From the NCBI GenBank assembly GCA_910588365.1, contig CAJUQS010000112.1, forward strand, positions 1 to 26,399: a stretch of DNA of 26,399 nucleotides, given 5' to 3'. This document shows, one piece after another, positions 8,854 through 15,524 of the stretch (position 1 is its first letter; each line of letters opens with the position of its first letter). This stretch comes from an uncultured Oscillospiraceae bacterium (lineage in GTDB: Bacteria > Bacillota > Clostridia > Oscillospirales > Oscillospiraceae). Under the pieces are notes generated by a model. It searched no databases. It was given only the letters and a program-made list of their open reading frames with translations, and had not been told where the DNA came from. The position numbers and the translations under genes were made by a program.

Positions 8854-10118
8854 AAACGCTGGAATATCCCCGCCTGGGGGAGAAGGTCTTCCGGGAGACG
8901 CTGTCCAGCGGCCTGGAGGTGGTCGTGGTCAGCAAGCCCAGCCACGCCAAGCACTACGCCTTTTTTGCCGTCCGCTACGGCGGCATGGACATGCGCTTCC
9001 AGCTGGGCGGCCGGTGGCAGGACACCCCCGCCGGCATCGCCCACTATCTCGAGCACAAGATGTTCGACACGGAGGAGGGAAACGTCCTCCAGGAGCTGGC
9101 AAAAAACGGGGCCGCGGACAACGCCTTCACCAGCAGCTCCATGACGGCCTACTATATCCAATGTACCGAGAAGTTCTATGAGAATCTGCGCATCCTCCTC
9201 TCCTTTGTCTCCGTGCCCTACTTCACCCAGGAGAGCGTGGACAAGGAGCAGGGCATCATCGCCCAGGAAATCCGCATGATCGAGGACGAGCCGGACTGGC
9301 AGGTCTACGCCAACCTGATGAAGTGCCTCTACCGGGACAGTCCGGTGCGGGTGCCGGTGGTGGGCTCCATCGAGAGCATCCGCCGCATCACCCCCCAGGT
9401 CCTCTACGACTGCCACAGGGCCTTCTATACGCCCTCCAATATGGTCCTGGTCTGCGTGGGCGCCATGGATCCGGAGAAGGTGGTCCGCAAGGCGGAGGAA
9501 ATCCTCCCCAAAGAGAGCGGCCCCGCCATTCTCAGGGACTACGGCGCGGAGGAGGCTCTGCTGCCCGCAAAGCGGGAGGCCCGCCTGTCCATGGAGGTCT
9601 CCATGCCCATGTTCCTGGCGGGGTACAAGTGCCCGCCATTGGCGGGCGGCGAGGAGCTGCTGCGCCAGAGCATCGTGGGTGACATGGCCTGCGACGTGCT
9701 CTTCGGGGAAAGCAGCCCCCTCTATACCCGGCTCTACGGGGAGGGCGTCATCAACGGCAGTCTGGGCGGGAACTTCGACCAGCTGCCCGGCGCGTCCTAC
9801 CTGTATGTGGGCGGCGACGTGAAGGACCCCGACCGGGTGTTCGCCGAAATCAGCGCCCAGGCCAGGAAGCTGGGCACGGAGGGCATCAGCGAATCCTTCT
9901 ACCAGCAGATCCGCCGGGCCACCTACGGACAGATGGTCCGCAGCCTCAACTCCTTCTCCAACATCGCCGAGAGCGTGACGGACGGATACTTCCGCAGCTA
10001 CGACTACTACCATTTCCCGGAAATCTTCGAGAGCGTCACCAAGGCGGACGTGGAGGAGTTTCTTCGGGAAAACATCACGGAGGACCGGGCGGCCGTCTCC
10101 CGCATCGACCCGCTGTGA
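8850..10118 (+). CDS. M16 family zinc metallopeptidase, catalytic partner (YfmH-like)
   Basis: 422 aa. It carries the inverted zinc motif HYLEH (residues 65-69, inside AGIAHYLEHKMF) and a downstream EQGIIAQEIRMI segment whose Glu near 140 fits the third zinc ligand, so it should be an active protease. The C-terminal half includes YTRLYGEGVING and SLNSFSNIAES, typical of YfmH-type proteins. It overlaps the non-catalytic M16 gene by 4 nt, and lgt begins 19 nt after its stop, so the three genes are one transcript. Related pairs in Bacillus are peptide-processing proteins of unclear substrate. The function here as an oligopeptidase or peptide-maturation enzyme is inferred from family. Confidence 0.92.
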   Translation: MKTLEYPRLGEKVFRETLSSGLEVVVVSKPSHAKHYAFFAVRYGGMDMRFQLGGRWQDTPAGIAHYLEHKMFDTEEGNVLQELAKNGAADNAFTSSSMTAYYIQCTEKFYENLRILLSFVSVPYFTQESVDKEQGIIAQEIRMIEDEPDWQVYANLMKCLYRDSPVRVPVVGSIESIRRITPQVLYDCHRAFYTPSNMVLVCVGAMDPEKVVRKAEEILPKESGPAILRDYGAEEALLPAKREARLSMEVSMPMFLAGYKCPPLAGGEELLRQSIVGDMACDVLFGESSPLYTRLYGEGVINGSLGGNFDQLPGASYLYVGGDVKDPDRVFAEISAQARKLGTEGISESFYQQIRRATYGQMVRSLNSFSNIAESVTDGYFRSYDYYHFPEIFESVTKADVEEFLRENITEDRAAVSRIDPL

Positions 10119-10137
10119 CCAAGGAGGAACACCGATT

Positions 10138-11067
10138 ATGTACGCGAGAAACGACATGCCCATCAGTTTTCCCGGCCTGTTCGGGGACTGGGAGGTCAAC
10201 CCCTCCCCTGTTGCCCTCGACATCGGCAACGGGATCTACTGGTATGGGATCATCATCTGTGCCGGACTGCTGCTGGCGCTCCTGTTCTGCGCCAGGCAGG
10301 CGAAAAGATACGGCCTCACAGAGGACAACGTCTATGATATGATCGTCTGGCAGATTCCCATTTGTATTATAGGCGCCAGATTATACTATGTGATTTTTTA
10401 TCTGGACCTGTACCGCAATACGGACGGCTCCCTCAACTGGGGGAAAATGGCGGCCATTTGGGACGGCGGGCTGGCCATCTACGGCGCGGTCATCACGGCC
10501 TACGTCGTCCTGCACATCTTCTGCAAGAAGAAAAATCTCTCCTTCGGCGCCTTCGCGGATCTGGGTGTCATGGGCCTGCTCATCGGGCAGGCGGTGGGCC
10601 GCTGGGGCAACTTCATGAACCGGGAGGCCTTCGGCGGGGAGACCACGGCCCCCTGGCGGATGCGCCTGTGGACCTCCGCCTCGGAGTATATCGAGGTCCA
10701 CCCCACCTTCCTCTACGAGAGCCTGTGGAATCTGGCGGGGCTGGCTCTGATCTACTTCGTCATCTCCAGGGCCCGCACCTTCGACGGGGAGAACACCTGC
10801 TTCTACTTTATCTGGTACGGCATCGGCAGGACCTGGATCGAGGGACTGCGCACCGACAGCCTCTACCTCTTCGGCTGGGAGCTCTTCGGCCAGCCCATCC
10901 GGGTCAGCCAGCTTCTGAGCGTGGGACTGGTGATCGCGGGCCTTGCGGTACTGGTGGTAAACAAGCGCCGCCACCCGCGCGGCCGGGACGCGCTGTTTGT
11001 GACGAAAAAGGCGGCGGCCCTGGAGGCGGAGCGGGCGTCCGGGGAGCAGGAGGACGCCGCCCTGTAA
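10138..11067 (+). CDS. lgt: Prolipoprotein diacylglyceryl transferase
   Basis: 309 aa, multi-pass membrane protein. Lgt transfers the diacylglyceryl group of phosphatidylglycerol to the lipobox cysteine of prelipoproteins, the first step of lipoprotein maturation. The Lgt signature GRWGNFMNREAFG is at residues 154-166, GARLYYV at 79-85, and IWDGGLAIYG at 107-116; a Tyr occupies the place of the His of the E. coli HGG motif. A late conserved segment, YGIGRTWIEGLRTDSLY, is present. The C-terminal ~30 residues are charged and cytosolic. AAGGAGG lies about 10 nt before the ATG. It is the last gene of the M16-lgt unit. No clear terminator follows before the next promoter. Confidence 0.95.
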   Translation: MYARNDMPISFPGLFGDWEVNPSPVALDIGNGIYWYGIIICAGLLLALLFCARQAKRYGLTEDNVYDMIVWQIPICIIGARLYYVIFYLDLYRNTDGSLNWGKMAAIWDGGLAIYGAVITAYVVLHIFCKKKNLSFGAFADLGVMGLLIGQAVGRWGNFMNREAFGGETTAPWRMRLWTSASEYIEVHPTFLYESLWNLAGLALIYFVISRARTFDGENTCFYFIWYGIGRTWIEGLRTDSLYLFGWELFGQPIRVSQLLSVGLVIAGLAVLVVNKRRHPRGRDALFVTKKAAALEAERASGEQEDAAL

Positions 11068-11094
11068 CGCGGCTATTTTCTCCGGAGTTCCCCC

Positions 11095-11123
11095 TTTACA
11101 TTTATCGGGAAAACTGCTATACT
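11095..11123 (+). promoter_or_regulatory. Sigma-A promoter of the tetrapyrrole operon
   Basis: TTTACA (11095-11100), a 17-nt spacer and TATACT (11118-11123). The expected start point, near 11130, lies just upstream of the cobalamin aptamer. Confidence 0.85.
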
Positions 11124-11140
11124 GCCTTTATATTTGAAAT

Positions 11141-11240
11141 ATTGCCGCCGTGCAGGGGAAGTCCGGTGTGAATCCGGCACAGTCTTACCTCTGCTGTATG
11201 CGCCCCAGGGCGTGAGTCAGAATGCCTGCCGGCGGCGGGG
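11141..11240 (+). promoter_or_regulatory. Cobalamin riboswitch aptamer
   Basis: The core GGGAAGTCCGGTGTGAATCC (from 11156) followed by GGCACAGTC, and the B12 box GAGTCAGAATGCCTGCC (11214-11230), are the diagnostic conserved parts of adenosylcobalamin-type riboswitches. GCCGCC-G-TGCAGG at the 5' side can pair with CCTGC-CGGCGGC at the 3' side to close the aptamer. It sits between the operon promoter and cobI, so the whole operon should be reduced when cobalamin is abundant. Confidence 0.92.
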
Positions 11241-11272
11241 TTCACCGGTGCTCTTAGGTGGGGAGGCCGGAC

Positions 11273-11336
11273 GGTTCCCTATCTGTTTGGCGCTCTCCCC
11301 CGGCTGGGGGAGGGCGCCCGCTTCTGTCCGGGAACC
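11273..11336 (+). promoter_or_regulatory. Expression-platform hairpin of the cobalamin riboswitch
   Basis: GGTTCCC (11273-11279) can pair with GGGAACC (11330-11336), enclosing a strong 13-bp hairpin (11289-11301 with 11306-11318, loop GGCT, one T-G wobble). No T tract follows, and the AAGGAGG of cobI is at 11353-11359. Control therefore may be translational or Rho-dependent rather than by an intrinsic terminator. Confidence 0.5.
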
Positions 11337-11367
11337 CCGACAATATATGAAAAAGGAGGGCTTGGCT

Positions 11368-12060
11368 ATGAAGCGAGGCATTTTGTACGGCGTGGGGGTG
11401 GGTCCGGGGGACCCGGAGCTGCTCACCCTCAAGGCCCGGCGGATTCTGTCCGAGGCGGACGTGATCGCCGTGCCCGACAAGGGATCGGGTGAGAAAACCG
11501 CCCTGAATATCGTCAAGGACTACATCCAGGACAAGCCCCTGCACACCTGCGCCGCGCCCATGGTCCGGGACCAGGCGGTACTGGATCGGGTGCGGGACTC
11601 CATTGCGGCGGAGCTGTGCGGGCTGCTGGAGGAGGGGAAGACCGTGGCCTTCATCACCCTGGGGGACCCCTCCATCTACTCCACCTATCTCTACATCCAC
11701 CGCCGTGTGCTGGCGGCGGGCTATGAGGCGAAGATGGTCCCCGGAGTGCCCTCCTTCTGCGCGGTAGCGGCCCAGCTGGGGGATGGGCTGTGCGAGGGCA
11801 GCGACCGGCTGCTGATCGTCCCCGCCTCCCACCGGGACGTGGCCGACTGCCTGGCCGTGGACGCCAACCTGGTATTCATGAAGGCCGGAAGGGAGATCGG
11901 AGCCCTGCGCCGGACACTGGCGGAGCGCGGCCTGCTGGACCGCGCCGCCATGGTGGAGAACTGCGGCATGGACGGCGAGCGGGTCTTCCCCCGCTTTGCC
12001 AAGGCCCCCGAGGACAGCGGCTATTTCTCCGTCGTGGTGGTAAAGCGGGATGGGGAGTAA
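11368..12060 (+). CDS. cobI: Precorrin-2 / cobalt-factor-II C20-methyltransferase
   Basis: 230 aa from the ATG at 11368, chosen for AAGGAGG 8 nt upstream; ATG codons further up lie within the riboswitch region. The SAM-binding tetrapyrrole methylase loop GVGVGPGDPELLTLKA (residues 7-22) and GDPSIYSTYLYI are typical of CobI/CbiL, which adds the C20 methyl group in corrin ring synthesis. The enzyme is cytosolic. As the first gene behind the cobalamin riboswitch it is the most directly controlled. The next gene overlaps it by 11 nt. Since other cbi genes are outside the window, whether the substrate is metal-free (CobI) or cobalt-loaded (CbiL) cannot be settled; an anaerobe would favour the CbiL route. 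Confidence 0.9.
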   Translation: MKRGILYGVGVGPGDPELLTLKARRILSEADVIAVPDKGSGEKTALNIVKDYIQDKPLHTCAAPMVRDQAVLDRVRDSIAAELCGLLEEGKTVAFITLGDPSIYSTYLYIHRRVLAAGYEAKMVPGVPSFCAVAAQLGDGLCEGSDRLLIVPASHRDVADCLAVDANLVFMKAGREIGALRRTLAERGLLDRAAMVENCGMDGERVFPRFAKAPEDSGYFSVVVVKRDGE

Positions 12061-12490
12061 GCGCTTCCCCCTGTTTGTCGATCTGACGGGCCGGGCCGCC
12101 GTGGTCATTGGCGGAGGAAAGGTCGGCCTGCGGCGGGCGGAGGTACTGCGCCGGTTCGGCGCGGATGTCACCCTCATCTCTCCCCGCCTCTGCGCACCGC
12201 TGGAGGGCGTGCGCCACATCCCCCGGCCCTACCAGCCGGGCGATCTGGCCGGGGCCTTCCTGGCCGTCGCCGCCGCGGACGACGGGGCGGTCAACGCCGC
12301 CGCCGGCCGGGAGGCCCGGGAGCGGGGCGTGATGTTCAACCGATCGGACTGTCCGGCGGAGTGCGACTTCTTCTTCCCCGCCGTCTGCGAGGGAGAGGGC
12401 CTTGTCGCCGGCATCGCCGGCGACGGAAGCGACCACCGCAGGACCGCCGAAGCCGCCCGGAAAATCCGACAAATCATCCGAGAAATATAG
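12050..12490 (+). CDS. Precorrin-2 dehydrogenase (siroheme synthase N-terminal domain type)
   Basis: 146 aa. RFPLFVDLTGRAAVVIGGGKVG gives a Rossmann fold with the NAD-binding GGGKVG loop near residues 21-26; RSDCPAECDFFFPA is the family segment after the nucleotide-binding core. The family oxidises precorrin-2 to sirohydrochlorin with NAD. At 146 aa it contains little more than the dehydrogenase domain; the longer helical part found in bifunctional dehydrogenase/ferrochelatases (Met8, CysG N-terminus) is mostly missing, so chelatase activity is doubtful. The start overlaps the 3' end of cobI by 11 nt. A pair of inverted palindromic repeats follows immediately. Confidence 0.85.
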   Translation: MGSKRFPLFVDLTGRAAVVIGGGKVGLRRAEVLRRFGADVTLISPRLCAPLEGVRHIPRPYQPGDLAGAFLAVAAADDGAVNAAAGREARERGVMFNRSDCPAECDFFFPAVCEGEGLVAGIAGDGSDHRRTAEAARKIRQIIREI

Positions 12491-12496
12491 GCAGTC

Positions 12497-12555
12497 ATCC
12501 TTTTTCTTAAAAGAAAAAGGATCAAAAAGAATTTTGGCGCAAAACTCCGTTTTGC
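12497..12555 (-). repeat. Palindromic interspersed repeat, copy B1 (reverse)
   Basis: This is the reverse complement of the coaX-leader repeat with a few changes. It has a 12-bp hairpin (12497-12508 with 12511-12522) and a 7-bp hairpin GCAAAAC-TCC-GTTTTGC (12539-12555). It starts 7 nt after the stop of the dehydrogenase gene. Confidence 0.8.
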
Positions 12556-12574
12556 TTATCTTCTGTATTCGGAG

Positions 12575-12612
12575 AAGTTTCTTTTGATTCTTTTCTTTTC
12601 AAAGAAAAGAAT
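12575..12612 (+). repeat. Palindromic interspersed repeat, copy B2 (forward)
   Basis: A 12-bp A/T-rich hairpin (12587-12598 with 12601-12612) preceded by TTTCTTTTG and followed by GGATACC and the AAGGAGG of hemC. It faces copy B1, so the two together form a composite inverted repeat across the intergenic gap. Confidence 0.8.
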
Positions 12613-12636
12613 GGATACCCTACAAGGAGGACTCCC

Positions 12637-13524
12637 ATGAAGATACGTGTTGGGAGCCGGGAGAGCCGGCTGGCCGTAATCCAGTCGGAGCTGGTGATGG
12701 AGGCCATCGCCGGCGCGCACCCGGAAATTGAACTGGAGCTGGTGACCATGAAGACCACTGGCGACAAGATATTGGACCGCACCCTGGACAAGATTGGCGG
12801 CAAGGGCCTCTTTGTCCGGGAGCTGGACGCGGCCCTGCTGGAGGGGCGGGTGGACCTGACGGTCCACAGCTGTAAGGACCTGCCCATGGAGATACCGGAC
12901 GGGCTGCCCCTGGCGGCCTTCACCCGGCGGGAGGACCCCCGGGACGTCCTGGTGCTGCCCCGGGGCGCGGCGGAGCCCGATATGCGCCTTCCCATCGGCA
13001 GCTCCTCCGCCCGGCGGCGGATCCAGCTGCGCGGCCTCTTCCCCGGCGCGGCGGTCCAGCCCGTCCGGGGCAACGTGCTCACCCGTCTGGAGAAGCTGGA
13101 CCGGGGGGAGTTCGGGGCCCTGGTGCTGGCGGCGGCGGGTCTGAAGCGGCTGGGCCTGGAGGAGCGCATCCACCGCTATTTTGAGCCGGAGGAGCTGCTG
13201 CCCGCCGCGGGCCAGGGCGTTCTGGCTGTCCAGTGCCGGTCCGGACTGGACACGGCCTTCCTGGACTGTCTGCGAAGCCGGACGGCGGCGCTCTGCGTCC
13301 TGGCGGAGCGGGCCTTTGTCCGCGCCCTGGACGGCGGCTGCTCCTCCCCGGTGGCCGCCCACGCCGTCCTTTCGGGGGATACCATCACCATCACCGGGCT
13401 CTATGTGGACGGTGAGGAGCGCCCCCTCCAGGGGACCGTCAGCGGCCTCGCGGACCAGGGGGAGGAGCTGGCCCGCGGGCTGGCACATACTTTGAAGGAG
13501 GACGCGGCATGTCAGGAAAAGTGA
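12637..13524 (+). CDS. hemC: Hydroxymethylbilane synthase (porphobilinogen deaminase)
   Basis: 295 aa. HemC polymerises four porphobilinogens into hydroxymethylbilane on a covalently held dipyrromethane cofactor. IRVGSRESRLAVIQSELV opens the protein, HSCKDLP (residues 77-83) carries the catalytic Asp, GSSSARRRIQL (121-131) is the substrate-binding Arg segment, and Cys235 in LDGGCSSPVAAHA is the cofactor attachment site. AAGGAGG lies 6 nt before the ATG. It overlaps cobA-hemD by 16 nt, indicating tight coupling. Upstream, where a glutamyl-tRNA reductase gene is often found in clostridial clusters, there is only the repeat pair. Confidence 0.97.
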   Translation: MKIRVGSRESRLAVIQSELVMEAIAGAHPEIELELVTMKTTGDKILDRTLDKIGGKGLFVRELDAALLEGRVDLTVHSCKDLPMEIPDGLPLAAFTRREDPRDVLVLPRGAAEPDMRLPIGSSSARRRIQLRGLFPGAAVQPVRGNVLTRLEKLDRGEFGALVLAAAGLKRLGLEERIHRYFEPEELLPAAGQGVLAVQCRSGLDTAFLDCLRSRTAALCVLAERAFVRALDGGCSSPVAAHAVLSGDTITITGLYVDGEERPLQGTVSGLADQGEELARGLAHTLKEDAACQEK

Positions 13525-15035
13525 CGTTGGTTGGGGCGGGTCCCGGGGATCCGGGACTGCTCACCGTGAAGGGCCGGGCGGCCCTGGCGGCGGCGGACGT
13601 GGTGGTCTACGACCGGCTGGTGAGCCCCGCCGTACTGGATCTGATCCCCGGGACGGCCAGGCAGATCGACGTGGGCAAGGAGGCGTCCCGCCACCCGGTC
13701 CCCCAGCACCGGATCAACCAGATTCTGCTGGAGGAGGCCCAGGCGGGCCACAGCGTGGTGCGGCTGAAGGGGGGCGACCCCTTCGTCTTCGGCCGGGGCG
13801 GAGAGGAACTGGAGACGCTTGCCCGGGCCGGCGTGGCCTTTGAGGAGGTCCCCGGCGTCACCTCCGCCATCGCGGCGGCGGCCTACGGCGGCATCCCCGT
13901 GACACACCGGGACTTCAGCTCCTCCCTCCACATCGTCACCGGCCACGCCCGGGAGGGGGAGCCCCTGTCCATCGACTTTGACGCTCTGGTCCGGGCACGG
14001 GGGACCCTGGTGTTCCTGATGGGCGTCACCGCCATGCCCATCATTGTCCAGGGGCTGCTGGAGGCCGGCATGGACCCGGACACCCCCGCCGCCATGGTGG
14101 AAAACGGCACCCTGCCCTCCCAGCGGCGGTGTGACGCCACCCTGTCCACCCTGCCCCGTCAGGCGGCGGCCATGGACATCCACAGCCCCGCCCTCATCGT
14201 GGTCGGGGGCGTGTGCGCCCTGGGAAAGGAGCTGTGCTGGTTTGAGCGTCTGCCCCTCCACGGGAAGCGGATTCTGGTCACCCGGCCCAGAGCGAGGGCC
14301 GGGACCCTGTCGGACAAGCTCCGCTCCCTGGGGGCCGATGTGGTGGAGTACCCCTGCATTGAGACGATACCCATTCTGCCCTGTCCCGCCATGGAGGCGG
14401 CGCTGAGGGACCTCTCCGCCTATGAGTGGCTGGCCTTCACCAGCCCAACCGGAGTAGAGACGTTCTGGTTCTGCCTGCGGGAGCTGGGGCGGGACGCCCG
14501 GCACCTGTGCGGCGTAAAGCTGGCGGCAATCGGCCCCGGCACTGCCAAAGCCCTGGCGGACCGCGGCATCACCGCCGATCTGGTGCCCGGCACCTATGAC
14601 GCGGCCCACCTGGGCGGGGCCCTGGCGGACGCCGCCCGCGGAAAGGTCCTGCTGCTGCGGGCGGCGGAGGGCTCCGCCGCTCTGACGGACGCTTTGGCGC
14701 GGAGGGGCATTGCCTATGACGACATTGCCGTCTACCAGACGCTGTACCTCTTCCCCTACACCCGGGCGCTCCGCAAGGAGCTGGAGGCCGGGAAGATCGA
14801 CGCGGTCACCTTCACCTCCGCCTCCACGGTCAGGGGCTTCCTCTCCACCGTCGGAGCGGACGCGGACTTCAGCCGGACCGTGGGCCTGTGCATCGGGGAG
14901 CAGACCGCCGGTGAGGCGCGGAAACACGGCATCCCGGTCCGGGTGGCGGAAAAGGCCACGATTGATTCGCTGGTGGAGCTGGTCAGCCATTCTTTTCTTG
15001 GTGAACAAAGAAAAGAATCAAAAGAAAAACCTTAA
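13509..15035 (+). CDS. cobA-hemD: Fused uroporphyrinogen-III C-methyltransferase / uroporphyrinogen-III synthase
   Basis: 508 aa. Residues 1-248 are the SAM-dependent methyltransferase CobA (GAGPGDPG at 9-16, RLKGGDPFVFGRGGEE at 85-100, GIPVTHRDFSSS near 128), which makes precorrin-2. Residues about 250-492 are HemD (GKRILVTRPRA near 252, WLAFTSPTGVETF, AIGPGTAKAL, TFTSASTVRGF), which closes hydroxymethylbilane to uroporphyrinogen III. This two-step fusion is usual in clostridia. AAGGAGG (13495-13501) lies inside the end of hemC. The last ~15 residues (HSFLGEQRKESKEKP) are encoded by a copy of the palindromic repeat, so the native HemD C-terminus has probably been replaced by a short charged tail. 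The next start codon is within 1-15 nt. Confidence 0.96.
   Translation: MSGKVTLVGAGPGDPGLLTVKGRAALAAADVVVYDRLVSPAVLDLIPGTARQIDVGKEASRHPVPQHRINQILLEEAQAGHSVVRLKGGDPFVFGRGGEELETLARAGVAFEEVPGVTSAIAAAAYGGIPVTHRDFSSSLHIVTGHAREGEPLSIDFDALVRARGTLVFLMGVTAMPIIVQGLLEAGMDPDTPAAMVENGTLPSQRRCDATLSTLPRQAAAMDIHSPALIVVGGVCALGKELCWFERLPLHGKRILVTRPRARAGTLSDKLRSLGADVVEYPCIETIPILPCPAMEAALRDLSAYEWLAFTSPTGVETFWFCLRELGRDARHLCGVKLAAIGPGTAKALADRGITADLVPGTYDAAHLGGALADAARGKVLLLRAAEGSAALTDALARRGIAYDDIAVYQTLYLFPYTRALRKELEAGKIDAVTFTSASTVRGFLSTVGADADFSRTVGLCIGEQTAGEARKHGIPVRVAEKATIDSLVELVSHSFLGEQRKESKEKP
14989..15025 (-). repeat. Palindromic repeat, copy C (reverse), inside the end of cobA-hemD
   Basis: ATTCTTTTCTT (14989-14999) pairs with AAGAAAAGAAT (15008-15018) across an 8-nt loop and is followed by CAAAAGAAA. 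This is the reverse-oriented form of the unit seen before hemC. It overlaps coding sequence and crosses nearly to the stop codon at 15033-15035. Confidence 0.7.
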
Positions 15036-15049
15036 TGCGGGGGTTGCAC

Positions 15050-15463
15050 ATGGACATTTGGGAAAAGCTTTATGAAGCGGCCCGGCAAGTACAAAACGGG
15101 AGAAGCGTCTCCCCCTTCATCGACGCCGGCGGCGTGGCTGCGGCGATTCTGACCGAGGCGGGAAACATCTATGCAGGCGTGTGCATCGACACCGCTTCCA
15201 GCCTGGGCATGTGCGCGGAGCGCAGCGCCATGGCCAATATGATTACCCACGGCGAGAGCCGGATCGATAAGGTGGTGGCCGTCATGCCGGACGGCGCCGT
15301 CGGGCCGCCCTGCGGGGCCTGCCGGGAATTCATGATGCAGCTGGACAGGAACAGCGGCAATATCGAAATTCTGATGGACTACGGGAGCCGCCGGACTGTC
15401 CGGCTCCGCGAGCTTGTCCCCGACTGGTGGGGTTATGCCAGAATGAACGGCTCTGACCAGTAA
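15050..15463 (+). CDS. Cytidine deaminase-like zinc enzyme
   Basis: 137 aa from the ATG at 15050, preferred for the G-rich stretch about 7 nt upstream; an ATG at 15035, overlapping the previous stop by one base, would add five residues but has no such site. The zinc and catalytic residues of small tetrameric cytidine deaminases are present: CAER (Cys55, Glu57) and PPCGAC (Cys88, Cys91). These give three Cys ligands as in Bacillus Cdd rather than the His-type. The family hydrolyses (deoxy)cytidine to uridine; the C-terminus (RELVPDWWGYARM) differs from classical Cdd, so a related nucleoside or blasticidin-type deaminase is possible. It sits inside a tetrapyrrole operon with which it has no obvious metabolic link. 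Confidence 0.82.
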   Translation: MDIWEKLYEAARQVQNGRSVSPFIDAGGVAAAILTEAGNIYAGVCIDTASSLGMCAERSAMANMITHGESRIDKVVAVMPDGAVGPPCGACREFMMQLDRNSGNIEILMDYGSRRTVRLRELVPDWWGYARMNGSDQ

Positions 15464-15464
15464 A

Positions 15465-15502
15465 GTTCTTTTTTGATTCGTTTTCCGTCAGGAAAAAAGA
15501 AT
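15465..15502 (+). repeat. Palindromic repeat, copy D (forward, diverged)
   Basis: TTCTTTTTTGATTC followed by an imperfect hairpin (15476-15486 with 15491-15502, loop GTCA). It begins just after the deaminase stop and ends 11 nt before the GGGAGGA of hemB. One arm has a mismatch, so it is more decayed than the other copies. Confidence 0.65.
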
Positions 15503-15524
15503 GACTATCAATTGGGAGGACACT

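Noticed and set aside
7555..10229. Long minus-strand frames (316 and 469 codons)
   Set aside because: Both are antisense to the two M16 genes, have compositions typical of shadow frames, and show no recognisable motif or ribosome binding site.
11134..11367. N-terminal extension of cobI upstream of 11368
   Set aside because: The added codons run through the cobalamin riboswitch and there is no ribosome binding site; the start at 11368 has AAGGAGG and matches the CobI N-terminus.
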